A DNA stretch of 64,000 nucleotides from Anaerolineales bacterium UBA6055 (lineage in GTDB: Bacteria; Chloroflexota; Anaerolineae; Aggregatilineales; Phototrophicaceae), in contig DIYL01000017.1 of the NCBI GenBank assembly GCA_002428985.1, positions 98,138-162,137 of the forward strand. Direction: 5' to 3'. Both the position numbers and the translations under genes were made by a program. This document shows positions 35,829 to 44,872 of the stretch, one piece after another; within the stretch, counting starts at the first letter, position 1; every line of letters begins with the position of its first letter. A model generated the notes under the pieces. The model saw only the letters and a program-made list of their open reading frames with translations, did no database searches and had not been told where the DNA came from.

Positions 35829-37340
35829 TTAATCGAAATCATCAAGACGACTCATCTCAGGAAGGTAGTCCCAACGAATAGCTTCCTGCGGTTGAGTATT
35901 CTTCGCCCATGCAGTTAATATATCTGCATCAGCACGCTTTTGTGCCATCTTCCGCTGAATCTCGTCAGGGTTCCAATCAGCTAGAACCTGTTGCGTCAGT
36001 TCTTTAACGATGCCTGAACATTCAGGATCCATGGCTCTATCATTCAATTCATCGGGATCCTCATTTAAGTTGAATAGCTGAGGTTCGTAACCGTGATAAT
36101 AAACCAACTTCCATTCGTCTTGCCGGATCATCCGCAAGTAGCAATCATCATCAGGTGTATATGCATCTGCACAATATTCTGAGAAAGCAATATCATTCCA
36201 ATCCTGTGATTCAGAGGCATTTTTCATCAAAGGTATTAGCGAACGCCCTGGTGAATTTGGTAGCGCTGGAGCTGAAAGCGCATCGAGAATAGTAGCCGTT
36301 ACATCCAACGCACTCACGACCCTGTCGCATTGTTGCCCGCCTTCAATCTCATCAGCCCATGAAATAATTAAAGGCACTTTTACAGATTCTTCATAAAATA
36401 CATGTTTCCACCATAGACCGTGTTCACCTACCATGTCACCGTGATCAGAGGTATAGACAATAATCGTATTATCAGCCAAATCATTTTCCTGCAATGCCGT
36501 CAAAACACGACCAATCATCGCATCAACACTAGTGACCAATCCCCAGTAAGCAGCACGTGCGTCAAGAACTTGGTTTTGTGTAACATCTATAGCACCGGTA
36601 TATTCTCGCCAGCGTCTCAGGAATGAATGGGTTTCATCCTGATAACGCCGTGGTTTTTTCGGCATGGTCATTTGATCACGATATATTTCATAGTGTTCGC
36701 TACGAGCAACATATGGGGGATGTGGCAACATGAAACCCAAGCTAATTGAAAATGGTTCCAACTCGCCCCGCCATCGTTTCTGAGATCCCAACCGATTTAG
36801 ATAATCCACAGCCACATTTGTGACACTCTCGTCATGGATTTCATAGCCAGACTGACCTGCCCCTGCTCGTTCTAAGCTAATCCGATCTGGACCTGCGGTT
36901 CCTTCCAAAATGCCTCGATCCGGCCCACTACCTCCAATGAAGTTTGGAGAATGATCACCCACGAGCCGTTCACTGTAGCCATGAAGTTGATCAGGACCAA
37001 TCGAGTGCATCCGTCCAACCAACACCGGATGATAACCCGCTGCTCCCATACTATGTGCAAGTGTCGGAATACCTGAATTTAGAATATGGTTATTTGTCCA
37101 GACTTCGTTCTGATGAGGATGCTGTCCACTAAGCATCGACATACGTGAGGGTACACAAATCGGGGAATTGCAATAAACATTTGTGAATGTTACACCTTGG
37201 TTCGCCAACCGATCAAGATTAGGTGTCTGCACCAATGGATCGCCATAACAACCTGTAACATAAGGATTATGTTGATCAGTATGAATATAGACCAGATTCG
37301 GACGATTTGAAGCGTCTTTAATACTGCTCGATTTTTGCAT
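35829..37340 (-). CDS. Type I sulfatase
   Basis: 503 residues from the ATG at 37340 (a GTG lies one codon upstream). The formylglycine site CVPSR is intact (Cys62), in the family context NSPICVPSRMSMLSGQHPH. Metal ligands include HTDQHNP at the N-terminus and TSDHGDMVGEHGLWWKH later. No signal peptide is seen, so it is predicted cytoplasmic and would act after import of sulfated oligosaccharides. It is the first gene behind the regulated leftward promoter at 37447-37475. Formylglycine-generating enzyme is not in the window. Confidence 0.92.
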   Translation of the reverse strand: MQKSSSIKDASNRPNLVYIHTDQHNPYVTGCYGDPLVQTPNLDRLANQGVTFTNVYCNSPICVPSRMSMLSGQHPHQNEVWTNNHILNSGIPTLAHSMGAAGYHPVLVGRMHSIGPDQLHGYSERLVGDHSPNFIGGSGPDRGILEGTAGPDRISLERAGAGQSGYEIHDESVTNVAVDYLNRLGSQKRWRGELEPFSISLGFMLPHPPYVARSEHYEIYRDQMTMPKKPRRYQDETHSFLRRWREYTGAIDVTQNQVLDARAAYWGLVTSVDAMIGRVLTALQENDLADNTIIVYTSDHGDMVGEHGLWWKHVFYEESVKVPLIISWADEIEGGQQCDRVVSALDVTATILDALSAPALPNSPGRSLIPLMKNASESQDWNDIAFSEYCADAYTPDDDCYLRMIRQDEWKLVYYHGYEPQLFNLNEDPDELNDRAMDPECSGIVKELTQQVLADWNPDEIQRKMAQKRADADILTAWAKNTQPQEAIRWDYLPEMSRLDDFD

Positions 37341-37446
37341 CACATAATATCATTTCAATTAATAATTAAAAGTATAGTTGGTTTGTACTTAATTCTAAAA
37401 AATTGTTAGTTTAGAAGCAAAGTAACCATTTGCCTCTCACATCTAG

Positions 37447-37475
37447 ATGCTACCACTGGTAAGACCAGATGTCAA
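37447..37475 (-). promoter_or_regulatory. Leftward promoter with FadR-type operator in its spacer
   Basis: On the minus strand TTGACA (37475-37470), a 17-base spacer, then TAGCAT (37452-37447). The spacer holds CTGGTCTTACCAG, a TGGT-N3-ACCA palindrome as bound by FadR-subfamily GntR proteins (37456-37468 on the plus strand). It points into the sulfatase gene about 100 bases away. A near copy is at 38334-38362. Confidence 0.8.
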
Positions 37476-37544
37476 ATTTTTTGTCAATTATGATATTGTG
37501 TCTGCGATATCTGGTTAATTCTTCTTTGTACTTGTGGCGTTTAC

Positions 37545-38300
37545 TTAGTTTTCTGTAGAGTTGTCATCTAAATCAAGTCGTACACGTTGATGTTTCATGT
37601 GGTTCGCAAAGGAGGAAAGCAGATGTTCACGCATTGCTCGCTGCGATTCTGCAGCATCTCTAGCATTAACCATCTGTGCCACCTGGCGGTGTTCACGGAT
37701 CGCAATTTCTAATTCCTTCGCCCCTATTTGATCATTCGGTAACACGATTTGATCCCAAATCACACTTTTCAAGACTTGAACAAGCAAAGCAAGTACAGGA
37801 TTTTGGGTAGCACGTGCTAACTCAATGTGAAACTGTGTATCAAGTTCACTCCATGAGTCCCAGATGTGATTATTATTATCTTCAAAATTATCAAAATTAA
37901 TTGCTTCTGCCTGCGTACAAATATACTGTAAATGTCTGATCTGCTCATCGGTAGCTTTGTCAGCGGCAAGACTGGCAACATGTGTTTCAATCAATAAACG
38001 GACCGTCAGTACATCATTCACATATACATCGCTACGGGAAAATGCAAGTAACATCGCGTTGACTAGAGGTTCTGCTGTATCCGGGTTTACAACTGCTCCT
38101 TTTCGTGGTGACGAAGAGATTACACCTAACGCAGTTAATGTATGCAGTGCTTCCCGAATCACAGGGCGACTTACGCCGTATTCGGATTGAAGTTCTCGTT
38201 CAGATGGCAAGAATGTTCCCGGTGAATAATCTTGGTTGATAATTCGTTGAAGCAAGTCATTCACGACTTGGCTCGATAGCTTGGTTTTGTCTGATTTCAT
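37545..38300 (-). CDS. GntR-family regulator, FadR (FCD) subfamily
   Basis: 251 residues from the ATG at 38300 with AAGGG upstream; an in-frame TTG at 38324 is less likely. N-terminal winged helix-turn-helix: FLPSERELQSEYGVSRPVIREALHTL. C-terminal FCD helical ligand domain with Asp/His metal-site pattern (DTQFHIELARATQNP, EHRQVAQMVNARD). Members sense carboxylates or sugar acids. Two TGGT-N3-ACCA operators flank the gene, so it probably represses both the sulfatase and the aldo/keto reductase operons and may respond to fuconate or its dehydration product. Confidence 0.9.
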   Translation of the reverse strand: MKSDKTKLSSQVVNDLLQRIINQDYSPGTFLPSERELQSEYGVSRPVIREALHTLTALGVISSSPRKGAVVNPDTAEPLVNAMLLAFSRSDVYVNDVLTVRLLIETHVASLAADKATDEQIRHLQYICTQAEAINFDNFEDNNNHIWDSWSELDTQFHIELARATQNPVLALLVQVLKSVIWDQIVLPNDQIGAKELEIAIREHRQVAQMVNARDAAESQRAMREHLLSSFANHMKHQRVRLDLDDNSTEN

Positions 38301-38333
38301 CAGTATAACCCTTAAATACAGCAAATAGTAAAT

Positions 38334-38362
38334 TTGACATCTGGTCTTACCAATAGTAGCAT
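38334..38362 (+). promoter_or_regulatory. Rightward promoter with FadR-type operator in its spacer
   Basis: TTGACA (38334-38339), 17-base spacer, TAGCAT (38357-38362). The spacer holds TGGTCTTACCA at 38342-38352. Thirty bases around it match the reverse complement of the 37449-37478 site with two differences. It drives the aldo/keto reductase operon, leaving a leader of about 235 bases, and overlaps the region upstream of gntR, so it may also affect that gene. Confidence 0.8.
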
Positions 38363-38605
38363 AAGGTCTAAATTATGTCACATTTTAACTTGTTTGAGAA
38401 AGGAATAACAAGACTTCAATAAAGTACTGTTAGACAAGACAGTATACTTTTACTACTTAAAAGCCACATGAGCCAAAATACAATGTAACAGAACAATTAT
38501 TTACAGCTTCACAGTCATCATTAGGCTCACGCAACCTATAAGTTTTTTCAGTGTGTAACATTTTTAGCCTATTAACCCACTATATCTGAGGTAGAGACTG
38601 ATAAT

Positions 38606-39586
38606 ATGCAAACGTATAGGCAAATCAAAGAAACGCAATTACATGTGCCAAGATTGGGATTCGGATCCGCTCCCATTGCCAATCTCTATTCAGATATTCC
38701 CGAGATACATGCAGTAGAGACAATTCAGTATGCCATTGAAGTCGGGATCAATTTTATAGATACTGCCCCACTGTATGGTGCTGGACTCGCGGAAGAACGT
38801 ATTGGGGTTGCCCTTCAAGGGATTGAGAGAGACCAATATGTTATACAGACTAAGGTCGGACGTGTAATTGAACCAGATGGACAAGTCATTTATGACTATT
38901 CGCAAGAGGGTGTCTTAAAATCGCTAGAATCCAGTTTAAAGCGGATGAAGATTGACTATGTAGATACCTTGCTCATTCATGATCCCGACGTCGGTGCACC
39001 CTCAACTCAATATATCATTGAAGAGACATTCCCTGCACTTTCCAAGTTAAAGCACAATGGTGTTGTAAAAGCCATTGGTGTCGGCATAAACTATCCAAAC
39101 ATGTTATTAGAATTAATTGAATCAACAGAGTTCGATTGTTTTCTGCTTGCAGGTCGCTATACCTTGTTAGACCAAACAGCGCTTAGAGCATTGCATACAT
39201 TCAAAGATAAAGGGATCAGCGTATTCACAGGCGGTGTATTTAACTCTGGCATTCTTGCTACTGGTACACAATCCGGTGTGCCACTGCACTTTCAGTACCA
39301 GATTGCCTCGCAAGGCATTGTAGAGCGTGTTCAAAAGATTGAAGCTGTTTGCGATAAATTCAGCGTTGATTTACCTGCAGCCGCAATACAGTTTGTAGCA
39401 GCTCATACAGCAATCACATCACTAATTATTGGCATGGAAAACAAAGAACAAATCAATTCTGCTCTCAAATTTAGCCAGCAATATATACCAAAAGAATTCT
39501 GGTTGGAGCTACGTGAACGAAATCTCATTGACGCAAATGCACCGTTGCCAACGCATTCGACGTCAGAACCTAACGCGCAGGATTAA
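38606..39586 (+). CDS. Aldo/keto reductase, D-threo-aldose (L-fucose) 1-dehydrogenase type
   Basis: 326 residues, TIM-barrel AKR. The tetrad is visible: Asp and Tyr in FIDTAPLYGAGLAEERIG, Lys in IQTKVGR, His in LLIHDPD. GFGSAPIANLY near the N-terminus and the L-galactose/L-fucose dehydrogenase-like GGVFNSGILATG segment support oxidation of a sugar at C1 to the lactone. ATG has GAGGTAGAG upstream. First gene of the rightward arm of the deoxysugar locus, behind the GntR-operator promoter. Confidence 0.88.
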   Translation: MQTYRQIKETQLHVPRLGFGSAPIANLYSDIPEIHAVETIQYAIEVGINFIDTAPLYGAGLAEERIGVALQGIERDQYVIQTKVGRVIEPDGQVIYDYSQEGVLKSLESSLKRMKIDYVDTLLIHDPDVGAPSTQYIIEETFPALSKLKHNGVVKAIGVGINYPNMLLELIESTEFDCFLLAGRYTLLDQTALRALHTFKDKGISVFTGGVFNSGILATGTQSGVPLHFQYQIASQGIVERVQKIEAVCDKFSVDLPAAAIQFVAAHTAITSLIIGMENKEQINSALKFSQQYIPKEFWLELRERNLIDANAPLPTHSTSEPNAQD

Positions 39587-39618
39587 TATGAAGATCCGAC
39601 AACAAAAGGAGTTTGGAC

Positions 39619-39945
39619 ATGGCGGCACAACGGTTTGGGCGTATTATAAAGCTGAAGCCCGAAGCATACGAAGAGTATAAACGTCTACATGCTAATGTGT
39701 GGGATGAAGTTCTGACAGCTAATTATGAGTCAAACATTCGTAATTTCAATATCTACCACTGGAATGGCTATTTGTTCGCATATATGGAATACATTGGCGA
39801 CGACTTCGAAGCTGATATGAAGAAGAAATCTAAAAACCCACGGGTTAAAGAATGGCAGAAAATCACAAGTGACTTACAACAGCCTGTAGATGAAGACTCT
39901 GATCACTGGTGGTATCCTATGGAAGAATTTTTTCACACTGATTAA
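39619..39945 (+). CDS. rhaM: L-rhamnose/L-fucose mutarotase, RhaM type (copy 2)
   Basis: 108 residues from the ATG at 39619 with AAAAGGAG 7 bases upstream. Shares the family plan with copy 1: the His in LHANVWDEV, LFAYMEYIGDDFEADM, a Trp pair and the terminal MEEFFHTD. Two paralogues in one locus suggest two deoxysugars or two regulatory arms. Lies between the aldo/keto reductase and the lactonase genes. Confidence 0.9.
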   Translation: MAAQRFGRIIKLKPEAYEEYKRLHANVWDEVLTANYESNIRNFNIYHWNGYLFAYMEYIGDDFEADMKKKSKNPRVKEWQKITSDLQQPVDEDSDHWWYPMEEFFHTD

Positions 39946-39964
39946 CATACTGGAGAAATGATTA

Positions 39965-40801
39965 ATGCAAGTGATAGACAGCCATGTCCATTTCTGGGAC
40001 CCCAATCAACTAAATTATGCATGGTTGAATGGGATTAACATACTAAACAAACCCTTTTTACCGTCCACTTATCAAGAAAATATACAAGATATTGATGTAA
40101 AACACATCGTTTTTGTCGAAGCAAATTGTGCTGATGACCAGAGGTTAGATGAAGTGAAATGGATTGAGACATTGGACGATCGAATCCAAGCGATTGTCGC
40201 TGCTGCGCCCTTAGAGCACGGTGATAAAGCACATCCTATGCTAGAGCAGTTAGCTGAAAGGCATCTTGTTAAAGGCATTCGTCGTGGAATCCAATCCGAA
40301 GACCGCGGTTTCAGCATCCAACCTAGTTTTGTTCAAGGTGTGCAGGCACTGGCTAAGTATGATCTCTCGTTTGACATACTAGTTGTTCATCATCAGCTAG
40401 CCGACATCTTAGAATTAGTCCAACAATGCCCAGATATTCGTTTTGTGGTCAATCATGGTGCAAAACCAGACATTCGCACAAGCTTGCTTGACCCATGGCG
40501 TGATCATATTCAAGCATTAGCAAAGTTTGAAAATGTCACATGTAAAATTTCTGGGTTGATCACCGAGGCGAACCATGACGCGTGGTCAGCTAATGATTTG
40601 AAACCCTATATTGATCACCTATTGAACGTATTTGGTCCACAGCGTCTGATGTTTGGTAGTGATTTTCCTGTACTCAACCTTGCTGGTACATATACAGGTT
40701 GGTATTCGGCATTGCATGACATACTTTCTGAACTAAGTGACAATGAAAAATCTGCAATCTATTTCGAAACTGCAAGAAATTTCTACAGAATTGATAAATA
40801 A
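39965..40801 (+). CDS. Amidohydrolase-family lactonase (L-fuconolactonase type)
   Basis: 278 residues, amidohydrolase_2 family. HxH motif in IDSHVHFWDP, a central VEANC segment, His in RFVVNHGAKPD and the metal-site Asp in MFGSDFPVLNL. The family hydrolyses sugar lactones such as L-fucono-1,5-lactone. It follows the aldo/keto reductase and mutarotase in one operon, which gives sugar to lactone to aldonate, the substrate for the dehydratase at 25840. Confidence 0.88.
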   Translation: MQVIDSHVHFWDPNQLNYAWLNGINILNKPFLPSTYQENIQDIDVKHIVFVEANCADDQRLDEVKWIETLDDRIQAIVAAAPLEHGDKAHPMLEQLAERHLVKGIRRGIQSEDRGFSIQPSFVQGVQALAKYDLSFDILVVHHQLADILELVQQCPDIRFVVNHGAKPDIRTSLLDPWRDHIQALAKFENVTCKISGLITEANHDAWSANDLKPYIDHLLNVFGPQRLMFGSDFPVLNLAGTYTGWYSALHDILSELSDNEKSAIYFETARNFYRIDK

Positions 40802-41139
40802 GAAGTCACGATGCTATACTAGGCAACTTTGATGATCGCATAAAGAAATACAGAAGAAAATTAGAGTTATCCATATTTACTTATAACATCAGTTAGAACT
40901 CTGTAGAATTAGTCTCTCAAGTAATTTTCAAGCGTTTAAATTGGGCGGATAACCGGCCTTCAACCGGCAACCGCCTAAACTACAATTAACCAATGTGCTC
41001 ATTACAAAAGTTCACCCTCACCTCATATTTGCCACCAAATCAGAAGACATCATCATAAATCTGTTGATGCTATAATGACCGTAGATAAATGATTGTAACA
41101 ATCAAGTTTATCGAACTAATATTTTCTAAGGTGTCTTGC
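40802..41139. other. Intergenic region with a tRNA-like remnant
   Basis: 338 bases between the deoxysugar operon and the kinase gene. It holds the tRNA(His)-like copy at 40943-41017 and a TATAAT at 41071-41076 that may belong to the kinase promoter. Nothing else is seen. Confidence 0.6.
40943..41017 (-). repeat. Decayed tRNA(His)-like copy A
   Basis: Read on the minus strand, the 3' half keeps a tRNA T arm (GCCGG, loop TTGAAGG, CCGGT) and an acceptor strand TATCCGCC, and the anticodon loop region reads TTGTAGT. The length is 75 bases. The 5' acceptor strand and D arm are poorly paired, so I do not call a functional tRNA. Related copies lie at 49143 and 52530. Confidence 0.6.
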
Positions 41140-44100
41140 ATGGTCACAATTGCTAATCGCTATCAACTACAAGATAAACTAGGTGAAGGGGGCATGGGAG
41201 CAGTTTATCGTGCATTCGACCCCTTAGAACAGACCATAGTTGCGCTCAAACGGGTCAATAAACCATTAGACCTGTTGCAATTCAACTCTAAAGTTGCATT
41301 CATCGACGAAAGAACTGCAATGGTACAGGAGTTCCGAACGCTAGCATCATTACGGCACCCCAATATCATAAGTGTACTAGATTATGGTTTTGATGATAAA
41401 CAACAACCATTTTTCACAATGGATTTGTTGGATAACGCCACCACAGTACTTGATTATGGGCGTGATAAATCTGAACAAGAAAAAGCTTTGTTACTCATAC
41501 AAATCCTGCAAGCATTGGTTTACTTACATCGACGCGACATTCTACATCGTGACCTGAAACCTGCAAATGTCCTAGTCACGGTTGAGGGTAAGGTAAAAGT
41601 ATTGGATTTCGGTTTATCCACAACTGTAGAACAAGCTCAAGGAACGGCTGGCACACTGGCATACATGGCACCCGAAGTATTACGCGAGCAACACCTAAGC
41701 CAATCAACAGATTTGTATGCTGTGGGCGTGATTGCGTATGAGTTATTTGTGGGTCAGTATCCATTCAAAGCCAGTCATCCCATGCGTCTTGTTCAACAAA
41801 TTATGCAAACAATACCTGACCTATCGGCTGTGACGAACACTCCTTTAGAGTTAGTGTTGATGCGCTGGTTGATGAAGGATCCTGATGATCGCTATCCGTC
41901 GGCTCAAACGCTCATCACAGGTTTGTGCGATGCTGTAGAGATTGCCCCACCTCAAGAAAGTATTGCCATCCGTGAGAGCTTTTTGCAGGCGAGCGAGTTT
42001 GTTGGGCGTGATGATGAGTTACAGTCGCTCAAAGATGAACTCCGTCTTGTGTTACAGGGCGCGACCTCATTTTATTTAGTGGGTGGTGAATCTGGTGTAG
42101 GTAAATCACGATTATTGGATGAATTACGGACCCAAGCATTGGTATCAGGTGCAACGGTGATACATGGACAAGCTATTGAAGGCGGAGGCTTACCCTTCCA
42201 ACTGTGGAGACAGATTGTACGCCGTTTACTCTTGATAGTCGAAGTCACAGATTTGCAAGCAGGCATCCTGATGGATGTTGCGCCGGATGTCAATGTCTTA
42301 CTCGGCAGAAAAATTGAAAAAGTACCCGAACTTACAGGAAAGGCACACCAAGACCGCATTGTACTCACGATTGTTGAGCTGATACGTGTGGCGAAACAAC
42401 CCATAGTTTTGCTATTAGAAGATCTGCACTGGACAAGCGAAAGTCTCTCCGTTTTGAAACAACTGTTACTTGTCCGTGAACAATTCCAGCAGTTGATGAT
42501 TGTGGGAAACTATCGAAATGATGAAGCCCCCACTCTGTCCAATGAATTGCCAATGAAATTAATGCAACTTGAACGATTATCCAAAGATGTGGTACAGGAC
42601 CTCAGTACCTCCATGTTGGGGAAACAAGGGGCGAATGAGCAAGTTATTGACTTATTACAAAAAGAGACAGAAGGGAATTTGTTTTTTCTTGTCGAAACTG
42701 TGCGAGTATTAGCAGAGGAAGCAGGCAGCTTAGGAGAGGTGGGCAACGCCACATTACCTGAAACGATTTTAACAGGTGGGATGCAACAAATTTTGCAGCG
42801 TCGTCTTCGCAAAGTAGATGAGCAATACCAATCAATTCAAACTTTAGCGGCAATCATTGGGCGTAAGGTTGATATAGATTTGCTCTCGTATCACTATGAT
42901 CAAAAACAAGTGGAAGAGTGGCTCATCAATGCTTCTGCCGCAAGTGTGGTTGATATTCAAGATAATACATGGCGTTTTGCTCATGATAAGCTACGTGAAA
43001 CACTGATTTCGAATATGATTCAAGACAAAAAAATAACACTACATCGTCAAGCAGCTGAGGCTATTGAGATGGTCTATCCTAATGATGCCGGCTACTATGC
43101 AATCTTACTCAACCACTGGCAACAAGTCGGCAATCTAGATAAAAGTTATGAATATACCTTACCCATTGCCAGAAACATGATTGAATTTAAAGGTACATTT
43201 ACCGCTGCTGAAGCCATCTTAAAGTACTGTCTAAATCGTTTACCCCAAGATGATGCGCGTAATCTTGCCCTTTGGAATTGGTTAGCAAGAAGTGCAGAAC
43301 GGCAGGGGAATTACGATGTTGGTCAGACTTATGCCCAACAAACTCAACAACGTGCAACAACACACAAGACAAAAGACGAATTAGCAATAAGTCTCCACCA
43401 TCTCGGCAATATTGCTATCTGGCAAGGAGAGTATGAACACGCTACAAATCTCCATCAGCAAAGTCTAAAAATCAAGCAAGAGTTAGGTAATCAACTTGAT
43501 ATTGCAACTAGTCTCAATAATCTTGGCGTTATAGCCTACTTACAAGGGGATTATGTAGGGGCTAGTGAATTATACCAGCAAAGTCTCGCAATCAAGGAAC
43601 AATTGGGTGACCAACACAGTATTGCTATGAGCCTCAACAATCTTGGTGAGATTGCAAGAATTCAAGGCGAGTATGAACGTGCCGTAGACCTCTATCAGCA
43701 AAATTTAGAACTTTGCCAGCAAATCGGTGAACAAAGTGGTATGTCTATCAGCCTCAACAACCTTGGTCTAATTGCTCATGTTCAAGCGTTATACTCGCAA
43801 GCGACTGACTTCTTCCAGCAAAGCCTTTCAATTCGGCAAAAGTTAGGAGATCAGCGTGGCATTGCCAGCAGTCTTAATAAGTTAGGGCGCGCCAACCAGA
43901 AACAAAACATCCCGTCATATCGGTGGTTTCAGCAAAGTTTGACAATCGCTCACAATATTCAGACAGTACCTCTCATCCTTGCGAATGTAGTCGGTTTTGC
44001 CGAGTATTTTATTGGGCAAAATCAAATGAAACGATCAGCGCAATTTATAGGACTTGTTCAGCATCATCCTAAACAAAATAGTGATGTTCAGCGATATTCA

Positions 44101-44235
44101 TCAGAAGTCCTTCAAACACTAGAAACGACTCTCTCCCCTAATACTCTCGAAGCCGAACTTGAATATGGCAAGCAACTAGATTTAGATACTGTTGTTCAAG
44201 GCCTACTGAATGAGTTTGGTCAAGACAACGAATGA
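41140..44235 (+). CDS. Ser/Thr protein kinase - AAA-type ATPase - TPR signalling protein
   Basis: 1031 residues from the ATG at 41140; the open frame extends further without ribosome-binding support. Residues 8-265: kinase with GEGGMGAVY, VALKRV, HRDLKPANVLV, LDFGLS and MAPEVL. Residues about 290-600: a predicted STAND-like ATPase with P-loop GGESGVGKSRLLDEL and LLLEDLHWTSES. Residues about 750-920: five TPR units of 40 residues each (LNNLGVIAYLQGDYVGASEL type), visible in DNA as a 120-base period. It ends ATGA with a 50-residue ORF. A one-protein signal integrator common in complex bacteria; the signal is unknown. Confidence 0.9.
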   Translation: MVTIANRYQLQDKLGEGGMGAVYRAFDPLEQTIVALKRVNKPLDLLQFNSKVAFIDERTAMVQEFRTLASLRHPNIISVLDYGFDDKQQPFFTMDLLDNATTVLDYGRDKSEQEKALLLIQILQALVYLHRRDILHRDLKPANVLVTVEGKVKVLDFGLSTTVEQAQGTAGTLAYMAPEVLREQHLSQSTDLYAVGVIAYELFVGQYPFKASHPMRLVQQIMQTIPDLSAVTNTPLELVLMRWLMKDPDDRYPSAQTLITGLCDAVEIAPPQESIAIRESFLQASEFVGRDDELQSLKDELRLVLQGATSFYLVGGESGVGKSRLLDELRTQALVSGATVIHGQAIEGGGLPFQLWRQIVRRLLLIVEVTDLQAGILMDVAPDVNVLLGRKIEKVPELTGKAHQDRIVLTIVELIRVAKQPIVLLLEDLHWTSESLSVLKQLLLVREQFQQLMIVGNYRNDEAPTLSNELPMKLMQLERLSKDVVQDLSTSMLGKQGANEQVIDLLQKETEGNLFFLVETVRVLAEEAGSLGEVGNATLPETILTGGMQQILQRRLRKVDEQYQSIQTLAAIIGRKVDIDLLSYHYDQKQVEEWLINASAASVVDIQDNTWRFAHDKLRETLISNMIQDKKITLHRQAAEAIEMVYPNDAGYYAILLNHWQQVGNLDKSYEYTLPIARNMIEFKGTFTAAEAILKYCLNRLPQDDARNLALWNWLARSAERQGNYDVGQTYAQQTQQRATTHKTKDELAISLHHLGNIAIWQGEYEHATNLHQQSLKIKQELGNQLDIATSLNNLGVIAYLQGDYVGASELYQQSLAIKEQLGDQHSIAMSLNNLGEIARIQGEYERAVDLYQQNLELCQQIGEQSGMSISLNNLGLIAHVQALYSQATDFFQQSLSIRQKLGDQRGIASSLNKLGRANQKQNIPSYRWFQQSLTIAHNIQTVPLILANVVGFAEYFIGQNQMKRSAQFIGLVQHHPKQNSDVQRYSSEVLQTLETTLSPNTLEAELEYGKQLDLDTVVQGLLNEFGQDNE

Positions 44236-44384
44236 TCAAGAACAAGCCAATGAAAGAAACGCATCAACTACAAATCAGTGATCTCCGTGAAATTGCCAGC
44301 ATGCGCCAAAATCTCGCCATGACACAGATAGATGTCAACGATACCAAGACTGTCCCGAGTAGTAGTGAGATGAAGCCACTCTAA
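44232..44384 (+). CDS. Small 50-residue protein coupled to the kinase gene
   Basis: The ATG overlaps the kinase TGA (ATGA), a sign of translational coupling. The product is MIKNKPMKETHQLQISDLRE and on to a tail DTKTVPSSSEMKPL. The last 17 codons recur, slightly changed, at 49014-49067. No family is recognised. It could be a real regulator or partner peptide of the kinase, or the 3' remnant of a larger gene. Confidence 0.5.
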   Translation: MIKNKPMKETHQLQISDLREIASMRQNLAMTQIDVNDTKTVPSSSEMKPL

Positions 44385-44394
44385 AAGCGAAAAC

Positions 44395-44416
44395 CCTGAG
44401 ACATGTCAGGTCTTTT
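44395..44416 (+). terminator. Weak terminator after the kinase operon
   Basis: CCTGA, 6-base loop, TCAGG, then TCTTTT. Confidence 0.5.
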
Positions 44417-44687
44417 ATATCCATCGATGGAAAACAACACGTACAATAATAATTATCAATCCGAAAAATGTCGGTGTAATGCACAAAGCCAGAAGTTCAA
44501 AAACAACACGTTCTGGCGCAGGTAGATCCAACAAATACTGACCATATGCAGACGCTAAACTAAGCAATATAGCAGAAACAATGATCATGATAATGACAAA
44601 TACTAGGACAGCTACATGGATGGTATAGAGTTCTTTGCACATGTCATGAATACGTCTTATATTGCTTTGTTTTGAATCGGTGTCCAT
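44415..44687 (-). CDS. Small two-helix membrane protein
   Basis: 90 residues from the ATG at 44687 with AAGG 7 bases upstream. Two hydrophobic helices (about 25-48 and 62-86) with a charged N-terminus. Function unknown. Convergent with the kinase operon, divergent from the dehydrogenase gene. Confidence 0.55.
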   Translation of the reverse strand: MDTDSKQSNIRRIHDMCKELYTIHVAVLVFVIIMIIVSAILLSLASAYGQYLLDLPAPERVVFELLALCITPTFFGLIIIIVRVVFHRWI

Positions 44688-44872
44688 CAATCAACCTTAT
44701 TTTAAAAAATAAATTATATACAATTAGTTATAGTCCATAGATCTGATCAGCAAGCAACTTAGTGGTAACATTTTTGTTTTCATATGTCATGATTTGGAGG
44801 GTATGCATTATCTGGAGATGTCACTATAATCTCAATCTGTGTTTTAAAGTTAGTTGAGGATGACTTGAGTAT

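Noticed and set aside
38425..38444. TACTGT/ACAGTA inverted repeat upstream of the aldo/keto reductase gene
   Set aside because: Only a 6-base stem with an 8-base loop and no promoter overlap; could be chance in AT-rich DNA.
43390..43900. 120-base tandem repeats inside the kinase gene
   Set aside because: They are TPR units of 40 residues in frame, with divergent codons; not a DNA-level array.
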